Shown one piece after another: positions 1 to 10,728 of a stretch of 64,000 bases of DNA. A model generated the notes under the pieces. The model was not told the DNA's origin and did not search any database. It was given only the letters and a program-made list of their open reading frames with translations. A program made the position numbers and the translations under genes. Within the stretch, counting starts at the first letter, position 1. Each line of letters starts with the position of its first letter. Source of the DNA: Eublepharis macularius (Eukaryota > Chordata > Lepidosauria > Squamata > Eublepharidae); assembly GCF_028583425.1 (NCBI RefSeq), contig NC_072796.1, positions 125,213,464 through 125,277,463 of the forward strand, read 5' to 3'.

Positions 1-800
1 AATATACTTTGTTTAAATCAGGACTTAAAAAACGTAAGAACCTGTTGGATAAAACCAGGAATCCATCCAGTCCAGCTTCCTTTTTTACACAGCGGCCAAC
101 CGATTGTCTGGAGGACAAAGGGGCTGTAGGGGCCCAGGCCTGCCCTTGCCATTGTCTCCCTGCACTATTATTCAGAGGTTTGCTGCCTCTGGATGTGGAG
201 GCTCTCTTCAGTCAGTATGGCTAGCAGCCATTGAAGGATCTCTCCTCCATGAACCTGTCTAACCCTCCATATATCTTCGTGGCTATCACTACCTCCCCTG
301 GCAGTGAATTCCACAGTTTAATTATTCATTCAGTAAACAAGTATTTCCTTTTGTCTGTTCTGAACCTATTTCCCAACAATATCCTTGGATGCCCCCAAGT
401 ACAAGTATTGTGAGAGAGAGAGAAAAAGCTTCCTCTATCCACTTTCTCTACCCCATGCATAATTTTATAAACCTCAATCATGTCTCCCCTTAGCCACCTT
501 TTTTCTAGATTGAAAAGTCCCAAATTCTTCAGCCTTTCCTCGTAGGAAAGCTGCTCCAACCCCCTAACCATCTTCGTTGCCCTCCTTTGTTCCTTTTCCA
601 GTTCTGCAGTGTCCTTTTGGAGATACGGCAATCAGAACTGCACACAGTATTTCAAATGATGCTTCACCATAGCTTCATACAAGGGTATTACAGTATTTGC
701 CATTTTATTTTCAATTCATTTCCTAATAATTCTTAGCCTGGAGTTTGCCTTTTTCACTGCTGTTGTATAATGGGTCGACATTTTCATTGAGTATTCCTCA

Positions 801-1100
801 GTATTTATTTATGTTATTTATAGTCCGCCTTGCTCACTGAGACTCAAGGTGGATTACACAGTATGAGATTAGTACAATCCATATCAAGTACATTTCCATA
901 CAGTATCAAGGACATTTCCATAAACAATGCCATAGGGTAAATAGATACAAGTTTAAAAGACATGGTGTTGGCAAGAATCCAATACAAAGTAGAAGAAAAT
1001 ACTGAAACAGAACATAATCACTGCTAGGATTGACATTGGACAACATAAAGCACAGGTAGTACATAGGAGTACATATTTAAAGCAACAGATAATATGTAAG
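801..1100 (-). mobile_element. Retroelement 3'-tail fragment inserted in the LINE
   Basis: Read on the minus strand it ends in 'ccttgagtctcagtgagcaaggcgg' type text followed by an A/T-rich 'ataaataa' tail. A second copy of this tail lies on the plus strand at 23000-23183. It sits inside the LINE RT C-terminal coding region, so it is younger than that LINE. The source retrotransposon is not visible here. Confidence 0.6.
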
Positions 1101-1705
1101 GCAACATAGTGGTAAAGTCTATTGTCTCTAACTCATTAGCAAAGCATCTGAGAGCTCATCCCTACAATACAGGCCCAACATCTCTTTCAGTCTCAGCCAA
1201 TCTAGATTCCATCAACGTATATTTAAAATTGGAGAGAGGTCCAATATGTATCACCTTACACTTAGCCCCACTGAACTTCATTCATCATATGGGTCACCTA
1301 TGCGTCCAGTTTAGAGAGATCCTCCTGTAGCTCTTCAGAATCCACTTTAGTGTTTACTATCCTGAATAATATAGTATCATCCCCAAACTGCTCAGTCCCA
1401 GTTGCAAATCATTTATGAACAAATTAGATAGCACCAGTCGCAGTACTGAACTTTGCAGGACCCCACTGCTTCCCTTCATTGCTAAAACTGCTCTCTGATT
1501 CCTGCCATTAAACCAGTTTTTAAGCCACAACAGGACACATCCTCTTATCCCATGATTGCTAAGTATACTCAGGAGTCTTTGGTGAGGTACCTTGTCAAAC
1601 GCCTTTTGGAAGTTCAAGTGCAATGTCTACTGCATTACACCTATCCACATGCTTGTTATTCCACCCAAAGAACTCCAAGAGGTTGGTGAGGCAGGAATTG
1701 TCTTT

Positions 1706-2019
1706 AGGCTTACCATTTGCTTAAGTCCATTGCCCACCACTGCTGCAAGCAGTTGCAGGGGGCGGAAATTAAAAATCAGTCTGCATCCTCTGTACTGACT
1801 ATGTCAATTCTAGGGGAAAACTGGACATGATGTAAGGTAGCTCTAGCAGAAACTCTATGATAAAAGAACAGAGTTTATGACCATTCCTAGAGCTTCCCCA
1901 TACCACTTCTAGGTTTTCTCCAAAAGTGACATTGCAGAGCAGAGGATGTGACACACCCCATATCCCTGCCCATAACCTTTCCTCCGATTTCCAGGCCCTG
2001 CCTGACAACCCTACTTCCC
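1706..2019 (-). mobile_element. Palindromic-core MITE inserted in the LINE
   Basis: LINE text breaks at '...gcaggaattgtcttta' and resumes at 'ctttgcagaagccatg' about 310 bp later. The inserted block, read on the minus strand, starts with a GGTTGTCAGG-like terminus. It carries a gene-desert-type 'gtgacatt...cttttggagaaaacc' body and a central pair of complementary arms around 'aaactctg...catagagttt'. The same architecture recurs at 10070, 30740, 40068 and 43034. Confidence 0.6.
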
Positions 2020-2115
2020 TTTGCAGAAGCCATGTTGATTTTCCCTCAGCAGACTTTATTCATCAATGTGCTTAATAATTCTCTCTTTAATAACAGTTAT
2101 ATTGGACTTTTTTTT

Positions 2116-2636
2116 TACATTTTTCTCATAGTAATACCCCAGAATCAAAATTCCTTTTTAAACAAATCTTTCCTCTTTACTCCATTTGGGTTCTGCTGAT
2201 TAATAAGCCAAAGATTTAGCTGACTAATCTACTAATTATACCAATTAAGTTTTCAGATCTATATGAAAACTTTCAGGGCTTTGGAAATTTTGCAAAAGTC
2301 AAGATTCCTCCCTCTCTAATCAATGTAAATGTTTCCAGAACTTCTTGTTTTGTGTTGGTGCTCTTAATTCTTTCCAATAAAATTGTCTGTTTCTCCCCCC
2401 CACACACACACATCTGCTTTTTCCCATACAGTAGGGTGCTGCTCAACTAGCTAGTAGTTTGGTCAACCCCTCAGCTGAAGAATGATGGCAATAGTTCATC
2501 TCCAGGGACAGATGAGGTATATTTTGAGGCATTATGGGGCCTGCTAATAAGCCCATCTTTGAAGAGCTGTGTATCAGATGTCAGCTGACAAGCACCAAAG
2601 GCCTGATAAGTGGACAACTCGATAGTTGAGAGGAAG
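2116..2636. other. Unassigned intergenic sequence
   Basis: I see no gene. There is a short C-run followed by (CA)n near 2393-2411. The rest is AT-rich without a recognised repeat. Confidence 0.5.
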
Positions 2637-2810
2637 TGTTATGTAGTGGGTGATATGTTAGATTAGGACAATCTGGATTCAAATACTCACTGACCCATAG
2701 CAGCCATTAGATGACCTTGGGCCACCTAGTCACTCTCTTTCAACCTAATTTACCTCACAGTATTGTTCTGAAGATAAAATGGAGGAAAGGAGATCTACGT
2801 ATGCTACAGG
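2637..2810 (+). mobile_element. Degraded tRNA-derived SINE
   Basis: It has the order head (gtagtgggtgatatgttaga), B-box-like 'ggattcaaatactcac', 'gaccttgggcca', 'cctaatttacctcacag', 'gataaaatggaggaa'. That matches the better-preserved copies at 10508-10728 and 59633-59856. The 3' end is eroded. Confidence 0.6.
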
Positions 2811-3335
2811 CTGAAGGGTGAAGTTAAATGTGTAACAAATAGATCTTCTGACATAGGAATTGCAGAGTCCAACAGAAATCTTTGAAAACCAATAAGGCAG
2901 TGACTCGGTTCATATATAATGCAAAGCCAAGGTTTATTTGAACTAAGATTAGTTTGTCAAACCAAGATTCAGCTCACAGACAATTGTTCAAATGCTGGTT
3001 GGTTTTGACAAACCCTGGTTTCATTGCCTTCTTTCAGTTACCTAGGAGAGCATCTCCAGAGACCAAGCCAGGTTTAAATGAGAAATAAACTAGCATATCT
3101 GTATTCAGACAAAAATCATTGTTAAGACTGGGATCAATAAACCAATTTCCAATCCAGATTTAAAGGGCCTTAACGAACCATAGTTAGCAGGATAGCCTGC
3201 ATTCAGACAATCGCACTACCTATAGGTAATTTAATTAAAACATGGTTTTGCACAGTATCTGAATCAGGTCAATGTATTTGGGGGGATGTGAAGCAACAAC
3301 AGCCCCATTTGGCAGTTGTTCAGCTGCACTGACAA
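2811..3335. other. Unassigned sequence with repeated AAACC/GGTTT motifs
   Basis: About 500 bp contain several copies of 'caaacca' and 'tggttt'-like words in both orientations (2920-3250). This may be an old DNA-transposon remnant, but no clear terminal repeat was found. No coding frame. Confidence 0.3.
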
Positions 3336-3738
3336 CATGAACCACATCGCCACTGGCAACAAGAGACTGGGCTTTTTTTGTAGTGTCACTGACTCTCCTC
3401 ACCTGTCACCTGTGGAATGACCTGCCCCTTGAGGCTTGCTTGGCACGGACTCTACTTTCTTTTAGGCAATGGACCAAAATGTTTCTTTCTATCCAAATTT
3501 TTATCTAGAGGTTGAGCTTTTTTGTTGTTTTTACAATCCTCTTTTATCCTGAAGACGGTTACGAGGATTATGTAAGTGGACAAATGTTTTAGGACCCAGG
3601 TTTTTATTTGATTTTATGCTTCTGAGTTTAATGGTTGTTGATTTTATGTTTTATTATTTTACTTCCATGTTGTGTGAGCCACCTAGAGCAGATCTCTGAA
3701 GTGATGGCCTGTGAATGTTTTAAATAAAGTAAAATGGG
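3336..3738 (+). mobile_element. LINE 3'-end fragment
   Basis: Text of the type 'tggaatgacctgccccttgagg', then a T-rich 'gttttattattttac', then 'gtgtgagccacctagagc' and a final 'aaataaagtaaa' give the layout of a squamate LINE/SINE 3' tail. The tail is plus-strand. The 5' part is lost. Confidence 0.5.
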
Positions 3739-4320
3739 ATCAGGGTTGCCCCGTTGTGTGACTTCCTTCTGTCAGACTTGGCACCAGTCAAGTTGGACAC
3801 TGGGCGGGGAGAGATAAAGGTCAACCATGCCAATAGACAAAAGGGCAGCAGGAAGTCTGTCGACAGGAGCAGAGCTCAAACCATTGAACAAGCTTGACCT
3901 GGAAGACATTACAGGGGTCAACAGCAATCATCTGACCCACTCTGGCCTGCTGCTGTTAAGAGACTTATTTGCTGATCTCTGAACAGCTCCCACTCTTTGG
4001 ACTGAACTAGGTGGTGACCCAGGCCATATCCCAGCCTAACAGTCCACAATGTTCTAGACCTGCTTTGAGCTGACACCTTCTGTAGAAACTATGTACACCA
4101 TTCTTCCCCCTCTCAAAAAAAATTGCGCTATTCTTTCTCAGGCAACCTAAGTGAATACTCTTCTGCCTCCTATGCCAACGTTATGGAAGGAAAGAGGGCC
4201 TCTTAACCAAGTAACAAAACGTACATCTTGATGGATTAAATCTGCTTTGTCAATTAAGATTATAAAAAACAGAGGATCTGGAAAACAAATTTATAAACTA
4301 CAGAGCAATTTTATAAGTCT
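3739..4320. other. Unassigned, apparently single-copy sequence
   Basis: I recognised no repeat and no plausible coding frame. It lies immediately 3' of the candidate minus-strand exon and could include its 3' UTR. I did not see a convincing polyadenylation signal on the minus strand. Confidence 0.4.
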
Positions 4321-4537
4321 TTAGGTTAATATCATATTCCCTTCTGTTGGTTCAGACTCTGTGATCTTTTCAAAAGGAGGGAGGACATAAACGTGCCTAA
4401 AAAATTCTTTGGAAAAATAAATATTGTCCGTAAACCACATGACAAACACAGGGCTGCTCATTCTCTGAAACCCGTCTTGTGCGTAATGTGACTCCATAAC
4501 CTCCTCCAGCTCCCAAATGGACAGGCGAGTTGGTGTG
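4321..4537 (-). CDS. Candidate terminal coding exon, unknown gene
   Basis: A minus-strand frame of about 72 codons ends in TAA at 4323-4321. Its residues look protein-like: TRLSIWELEEVMESHYAQDG, then SSPVFVMWFTDNIYFSKEFF, then VLPPFEKITE. Just upstream on the minus strand is 'ctatcttttcttag', a good 3' splice acceptor that would place the exon start at 4537. The in-frame ATG at 4554 would then be intronic. I cannot name the family. No partner exons were found, so it may be the last exon of a gene extending to the right, a pseudogene piece, or chance. Confidence 0.35.
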
Positions 4538-4689
4538 CTAAGAAAAGATAGCATTTTTCCTCACAGAAAAGAGGGTGAAACGTGCCTTTGATGGAGAGAA
4601 CAGGTCTGTACCTACAACCAAAAAAGGCAGAAACAATTTGTGGCAAATGGCAAGGAATGGGTCGGATGCGTGTCTCTCTTCAAAGTTTG

Positions 4690-4935
4690 TATAATGGAAG
4701 ATCATAAGAAAAGATCTTCTGAATCAAATGAGAGTTCCATTTAGGCCAGCATCCTCTTTTCCAAAGTCAATTATTCTGGAAAGTTTCCTAAGCAGTGAAT
4801 GGAGGTCAAATCCTCTCCCTGCTGTTGCCCCCCCTCCACCAACGAATATTCAGAGACGCATGGCTTCTGAACATAAAGATTTTATTTAGCTATCATGGCA
4901 AAAAGCCATTGATGAATCTCTCCTTCATGGTTTAA
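4690..4935 (-). mobile_element. CR1/L3-like LINE 3' end
   Basis: On the plus strand the text runs 'catcataagaaaagatc', 'ggccagcatcctcttttcc', 'tattcagagacgcatggcttctg' and 'ccattgatgaatctctccttcatgg'. This is the reverse complement of the standard CR1-type 3' UTR that also ends the LINE at position 1. Truncated 5'. Confidence 0.7.
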
Positions 4936-6735
4936 TTAATTTTAGAGTAACATAACCTGATGGTCATTGCCATATTGTGGCCCTGAGATTCCCTAAATTA
5001 ATTATGTGCTATGAGAAGAAACTATCGCTTCAGACTATTGACAGTCTCTTCACAAAACTTTTTTCACTTCAAGCATATATAATAATTTTGCCAACTAGAG
5101 GCTGAATCCTACCGGTTTTTCCATTTAATCTCTCCTGATTCTATGTAGCCCCCATGCCATGTGGCTTTTGCCCACTCCGGTCCCACAATCTCTGGCATAG
5201 CTTTTTGGGTGGTCAAGGGGGGTTCCCTTCTTCTTTCTTTTGCCCACAGAAAAGCCGGTAGAATATAGAACCCTATGCTTTATAAACCAATGGTCCAAAA
5301 TCAGAAGTGTGTATTCTCTGCATTTTAAAAAAGGTAGAAATCTGCACCAGTGTCCCAAATTCTGCAAAAAGAAAAGGTAAATTCAGCTATCTGATTAAGT
5401 ACATGAATTAGCATGATTTCTCTTATTTTGCTTAAGGAACTAATCTAGATACACGGATCACTGGAAATGTTATTTTAAAAATTCCTCTGGCTTCTTTTAC
5501 CAGGCATCAATCACATACTTTTGAGCATGTTTACAACTCATAAGGCCTATCAACTTACCATAGGGACAGACTAGTTGTGTGATAGAAGAGTCCACATGTA
5601 TCCCCTCTGCTGTCTTCCTTCACTGTTGCTTTCATCGTTATTCTTCCATGTATTGAAGCTGGATTGGAAGGGGGGAAAGGTTGAAAGCACCATAACATAG
5701 TCAGGTAAGGCAGGAGAGAGTCATAGAGTAGTTCCCCTCACCCATCATCCTATTTAAAAAAATAGCCCTCATCACAGCTTTAGACATGAACCGGTGGAGA
5801 TGTACATCAATATCAGTGGACTGGATAGCCATGTGTCCCATCTAGCAGAATTTTCTATCCAGTTCCACATTTTTGCACTTCCATGTATATACAACCCTGT
5901 CCCTTATATTCCATAAGATTTCCATTTCCTCTTCTAATAATACTGTACGTGTTTCAAATAACTATTTTGCAATTCTAAATTAGATGCGACAACAATCAGC
6001 GTCAAACATTGGGTACATCGTGTGTTCCCGGAGTCAGTCATTTCCCAAACAGCGAATGTTCTTCGCCAACATGAGCTCCAAGGAGTTTTCGAGGCCAACA
6101 TTGTTCCTCAGCATTAAAATATGTAATGCTCAATTTGTCCTTAACATAGGAAAGGTAGCCCTAAGTGCCGCTGTCCTAGACAAAACACGGAGCAGGCGGT
6201 GCTTCTTGCAAAATACTGAAAAGTTTGCTCAGAAACTACATTCGGCCTCCGTGTCTGTCTTCCCGAGTCAGTTGCACTGAATCATTAAGTGAAAACAAGC
6301 CATTTGCCATCTGGTAATTACCTTGGGGGCTGAGGTGTAAATCCCTGTTCCTTAATCTTGCCGCCTTAAAGAAAACATTTCCACCTAGGTGGTCCAGATG
6401 GTGGAGAAGCTTTTACACAATGAATAGAAGGAACCAGAGATGTGCTTGCCTAGTAGCAAATGCACAAGAGGATAGTTTTGCAAACCTTTGGCCATGTGAG
6501 TCATTAAGAAGTTTTCAACTGATCCGTAGGCCCCCAACTATCCAGGTTCACTTCGGGTACTTCTTGGTCTCCACCCCAGCAGATCACTGTCCCTATTTTT
6601 TGTCTTTGGGGAAAACCTTGCTACAATTGTGCGTGTGTAATTTGTTAGTGTTGTCATTCTATGGGGTTCATGTCCTTCCCCAGGATTTCTAGATGGCAAT
6701 ATTGCAATCCTAAACTAGGGTTAGCAAACACAACT
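4936..6735. other. Unassigned, repeat-poor sequence
   Basis: Frames at 5125-5367 (minus), 5984-6280 (plus) and 6420-6692 (plus) have no recognisable motif. The block 5960-6300 is CpG-richer than its surroundings but gives no clear terminal repeats. I see no gene here. Confidence 0.4.
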
Positions 6736-7125
6736 TAGGCCTGGAGTTCTCCCAGTGAACTTTAAGGAGGAGAGCATTCCGGAGGTGAGGTTCCACCACA
6801 GAAAATGTCCTGTCTCTAGTCGCCACCTGCCTCTCCTCTGAAGGTGGGGGCACAGAGAGCATGGCTTGAGAGGTGAGTCTTAACCGGTAGGCTGGATAGT
6901 TTGGGAGGAGACAGTCCTAAAATTACCCTGGCCCAACAGCACTTTGAATTGTGTCCAGAAACAAAACAGTAACCAGTGAAGATCTTTGAGCACAGAGGTG
7001 ATAAGATCCCTGCAACCAACCTCTTATTGCTCTCTTATTTACAGAATACTTTATGCTGACCAATTAAATTGTATGATCCACCTCATGTCTTAATAAGAAA
7101 AATGGCTATAAATAAATAGACAGAT
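6736..7125. mobile_element. LINE-related fragment and A/T-rich tail
   Basis: The stretch at 6930-7020 ('gcactttgaattgtgtccag', 'cagtgaagatctttgagcac', 'aggtgataagatccctgc') matches a widespread squamate LINE segment. It is followed at 7070-7120 by a 'ccacctcatg...taaataaatag' tail. Orientation and family are uncertain. Confidence 0.45.
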
Positions 7126-7674
7126 AGACAGGATTCAAAGTACATAACTTAGACACCAGAAAACTATAATTGGAGACCACATGTTTACTTGCTTCCTCAC
7201 CAAAAACTCCCTTCTCATTTCCCCCTTCACCTTCTTTCCCTCAGCACTTCACAAAAAAATTCAGTTCTTTACATTCCATACGTACTCCATATACATGCAC
7301 ATTATGGGAAAGTTCTCCATCTTTTCCCTTGCGTCCGATTTAAATGTGCCAAGATTCACCAGGGTTCAACTTCTGTGTATTTTTTCCCAAGTGTCAGTGG
7401 ACAAAGAGAATTAGCCAATATAAAAAAAAATCCAATATGCTTTCAACACTGGAGCTTTGAGGAGGAGATCAGAAGAAGGGAAAACCAGCAACAGAACATA
7501 AAATAATATACTTTTGCCCATTCCTTTGCTGTCTTCTGTGAGAACTTTTGCGATGAACACTTGAAGTTTTTGGCATAGCCATAAGGAGAAGTTTATAAAG
7601 TATTCAGGGGTTTATATATCAGGTTGGATCTTGTACATAATGTTACCCAACCCCGTCCTTCCTATGGTCTAGAG
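7126..7674. other. Unassigned sequence
   Basis: Overlapping frames at 7181-7414 and 7189-7506 are serine/phenylalanine-rich and look non-coding. No repeat recognised. Confidence 0.4.
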
Positions 7675-8240
7675 ATGCCAATTATTATTTATTATTATTT
7701 ATTTAATTTGTAGCCCGCCCTCCCCACGAGCAGGCTCCAGGTGGGTTACAACAGTAAGTAAAAATACAAGGAATGAAACAGTAAAATCAGCTATCTCAAA
7801 AGGACATAAGTTTCAGTAAAACAGCGGATATAAATTCCAACATCCTAAGACGGCCCCTTCACTCTACCCCGCCCACTTTTAAAAGAGGGGAGGTGAGAGT
7901 TGGTATCATTCTGCAACGTCACATGCATGGGAGACAGAAGACTACATAGCTACCCACCCACCCCACCCCCCACTAGCAGGAGACTGGTAGGGAGGCTTAT
8001 TTGATGGACCTAATACCAGCCTCAACCGAATGCCTGTTGGAACATCTCTGTCTTGCAGGCCTGCTGAAAGGATACAAGATCTTGGTGGGCCCAAGTATCT
8101 TCCGACAGAAAGTTCCGCCAGGTTGGGGCCACTGGTAGTGAGAGACCTCTTGAGGTTCCATCCCATCCTACCTTCCCCTGCTCTTTGGAGAGGTGGAACA
8201 AAGGCCGTGGGGCTGGAAAAGATGGCCAGCAATGCATGAC
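7675..8240 (-). mobile_element. LINE 3'-end, minus strand
   Basis: Read on the minus strand, 'ggccccaacctggcggaac', 'cctgcaagacagagatgttc' and 'caacaggcattcggttgagg' lead into 'gcctgctcgtggggagggcg' and an 'aataataataaat' tail at 7675-7715. The same order occurs on the plus strand at 44300-44815. Minus-strand frames at 7942-8237 are this repeat. Confidence 0.7.
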
Positions 8241-8244
8241 ATCA

Positions 8245-8540
8245 CATCCACCTGAAATCTCAGATATGACGCCAGCACGTAGGGCTATGCTCTGACCATC
8301 CTCAAAAACTCCATGGTAAGTACTATGGAGTTTTCAGGGACGGCCAGAGCATTGTCTGATGCTCATATCCAAGATTTCCAGCAAATGTGACATCACATGC
8401 CTCCAGACATTATTTCTGCCCATCACCTCACTCCAAAAGCTCCTAGGGATACTGACCAGTGGTCTGGCATCCTTATTATAGCCCCCATCATACATGGCTT
8501 TTATCCACAATTCCCAGCATAGCTTTTTTTGATGGTCAAA
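8245..8540. mobile_element. MITE of the palindromic-core family
   Basis: A central palindrome 'aaaactccatgg' / 'ctatggagtttt' lies at about 8305-8336 with 'tgacatcacatcc' and 'tgacatcacatgcc' on either side. Outer arms 'gctatgctctgaccatc' and 'gccagagcattgtctgatgc' also partly complement each other. Confidence 0.5.
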
Positions 8541-8542
8541 GA

Positions 8543-8650
8543 GGGATAGGGTTGCCAACCCCCAGGTGGAGCCCGAAGTTCTCCCAGAATTACAATGGCT
8601 CTCCAGACCACAGAGATCAATTCTCCGGGTAAAATGCCAGTTCTATGTGA
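8543..8650 (+). mobile_element. TA-flanked GGGTTGCC MITE, 5' half
   Basis: It begins 'ata|gggttgccaaccccc' and continues 'aattacaatggctctccag', 'cacagagatcaattctcc', as in the fuller copies at 37047, 50693 and 62128. It is lost after about 100 bp. Confidence 0.65.
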
Positions 8651-9171
8651 TTTGATAAACAGCAATTCCCTTAGACTCTTCTTTCAGATACCCCCACTCT
8701 CTACACCTCTTTCCCTTCCTTGAATATACTCCAGGAAGGGCAACACAGCAAATACTTGTGGGAAAGAAGTCTTTGAAAGGGGATCCATGATCATTGGCCA
8801 CTTCCTGGTGTCTGCCTTCCGCACGAACGGCAGCAGAAAGACACTCGTGTACAAACAAGACTTCTGGGTTTGCAACTAGCAAGGAAGGCGTGAAGCCAAA
8901 ATCAGGATTTGCAGAATGAACCAGCCAGCTCCTAAAAACTGTGCTCTCATCTTTAGATGTGAGGCTGGCTAGACACTTCCCGCCCCCCGCCCCCCCCCCA
9001 AAAAAACATGAGATTATTTAAATGGCAAACTGGGGTCTTTTTAGTGGTGGATCGACTTGTAAAAAAGTACACCAGCCTGTTGAGCCATGGAACTACTGAA
9101 TTATGTAGGAGGCCGTGAGCTATATTTAGGAGTTGCCAACTGGCTTGGGGGAAAAATGTCCCTTTAATACT
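8651..9171. other. Unassigned sequence
   Basis: A C/A homopolymer stretch lies at 8981-9006. Minus-strand frames at 8643-8882 and 8953-9177 show no motif. No gene seen. Confidence 0.4.
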
Positions 9172-9254
9172 TTGCAATCCTAAACAGAGTTACTCCAGTC
9201 TAAGCCCATTGAAATTAATGGACTTAGACTGGAGTAACTCTGCTCAGGATTGCG
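9172..9254. repeat. Short hairpin interspersed repeat
   Basis: Nearly perfect palindrome: 'cctaaacagagttactccag' with 'tctaagcccatt', loop 'gaaatt', then 'aatggacttaga' with 'ctggagtaactctgctcagg'. Single arms of the same repeat occur at 29480-29575, 34080-34150 and 60188-60245. Confidence 0.7.
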
Positions 9255-10069
9255 CTGTTAATGTGTGGAAATGGACAGTCGACGCTTTTCATGGCATGGA
9301 GGAAAGCAGCAGCATCACCTGATAAAGAAAATCTCATGAAGCCTTTGTTCAAGGGACAGACTGTTTTTCTCCAGGCCTGTTGGCAACCCCAACTATACTG
9401 AGGACTTCAGTAAAGGTTTTAGAGTCTTATCTGTGACCCCTTTGCTTCAGGGTGATAAGTAGCCAATGGGCATCAAATCAAGACCTATTGTCAGTTAAGG
9501 TTAACGTAGACTTAGCAGATTTGTAAAGGTTTTATTTAATCCTGATTTCCCTATCTCATGCTTTGAAATCCAATTTCCAGATCAGGTTTTGTTCTAGCCA
9601 GTTTTCAGTTTCATTGTGGTTACAACAATCTTCCAACATTGACAGATTTCCAGTGCTGTTTATGAAAACTCTAAGTAGAACTGTAGCCAAATTTGATATA
9701 ATTTATGAAGGCATTAAGCCTGCTAAAGCAAAGGTGTTTACAGCACAACACAGCTCCTCTATAATATGTAGGCTTACCCGATATTTGACAAAATAGGCTG
9801 AGAAGGTGGAACATAAGGAGTCAGCCATTGGCAGTGGTGTGATGTCGTTTCTGGGTTTTCGCAGAAATGATGTCATGCTTCTCTAGGAATCACCAAAATT
9901 CTCCCTGTTGGATCAGTGGTGGGAAACAAAAGGGGGGGCAGGAGATCCCCCACCTGGGAACTGGCAACCCCATTGAAAAAGTTAGCTTTGAATCACGGAA
10001 GTTTATACCCTGGAAAAAAAATTTCAGTTTTTAAGGTGCTATTGGGCTCAAAGTTTGTTCATGTAGGCT
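9255..10069. other. Unassigned sequence with a MITE fragment at 9831-9975
   Basis: The plus-strand frame at 9563-9796 has no motif. The segment 9831-9975 ends 'gggggcaggagatcccccac...ggcaacccc', an inverted terminus of the GGGTTGCCAG(T/C)CCC repeat group. The remainder is unrecognised. Confidence 0.4.
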
Positions 10070-10300
10070 TAACCAGATAACCTCCCATCCTTGCCAGCTC
10101 TTCCCCCTCTTGCCTGCTCTCACAGCAGCAGAAAATGGAGGAAATGATATTACAGACATGTGAGCTCACTTCCAGTCACTTTATCCATAACACTCTAGAA
10201 ATTTCCCCAATCTCTATTGTCTTTACCATAGAGACTGGGGGAATTCCTAGAGTGGGTAGGAAGGTGATGTTACTTCAGGTCTGGCAACATGTAGTTCATT
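10070..10300. mobile_element. MITE of the palindromic-core family
   Basis: Arms 'cactctagaaatttcccc' / 'gggggaattcctagagtg' enclose 'aatctctattgt' / 'accatagagact' at 10193-10256. The flanks carry 'gtgagctcacttcc' and 'gtgatgttacttcagg'. It matches the copies at 30740 and 57366. Confidence 0.6.
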
Positions 10301-10507
10301 GGCCAGTTTAAGATTTCCACTAATTCTGAGTTGCTAAGCAGACTTTGCTAGACCTGAGACATAAGCTATTTAGCAAAAAAGGCTTGTCAGAAGGTGGGAA
10401 CTGCAGAATGAATACTCTACAAGCAGCCCGCATGACTCCCTCCTTGATAACACTTTGACATGGAGAATACAGGCTCCCATAAACAAGCCTACCATCCCTG
10501 CTGTCAT
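10301..10507. other. Unassigned sequence
   Basis: No repeat or coding signal recognised. Confidence 0.3.
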
Positions 10508-10728
10508 ACTAAAAGCCAGAACAGTGTAGTGAGTACAGTTTCGGACTATGATCTTGGAGAACTAGGTTTGAATCTCCAGTCTGTTAGATCGTGGAGCAAG
10601 CATTCACTCTCTCTCAGCCTAACCTATCTCATGGGTTGTTGTGAAGTTAAAATGGAGGGGGAGGAGAAAGATCTTGCAAGTCCCTTGGCTTCTCCACTGA
10701 AGAGAAAAGCTGGTATAAATAAATAAGT
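10508..10728 (+). mobile_element. tRNA-derived SINE
   Basis: Head 'cagtgtagtgagtacagt' with B-box-like 'ggtttgaatctcc', then 'cactctctctcagcctaacc', 'tctcatgggttgttgtgaag', 'ttaaaatggaggggga' and a 'tataaataaataag' tail. The frame 10460-10726 is the SINE and not a gene. Confidence 0.8.

Larger units (their letters stand above)
1..2115 (-). mobile_element. Decayed CR1/L2-like LINE, reverse transcriptase region and 3' end
   Basis: One non-LTR retrotransposon reads on the minus strand from about 2115 down to 1. The RT part lies at 1623-1357 (FQKAFDKVPHQRLL, then NLFINDL, then a damaged FADDTKL box). The downstream thumb-like part resumes at 800-326 with MSTHYTTAVKKAN, then YLQKD, RRATKM, LSYEERL and LGLFNLEKR, which is the usual CR1-type C-terminal order. 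The 3' end near position 1-60 has the LINE-type 'ctggactggatgg' text. Stops and frameshifts make it non-functional. Two later insertions split it (801-1100 and about 1706-2019). Frame continuity across the first shows this is a single element. The exact clade is uncertain. Confidence 0.85.
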
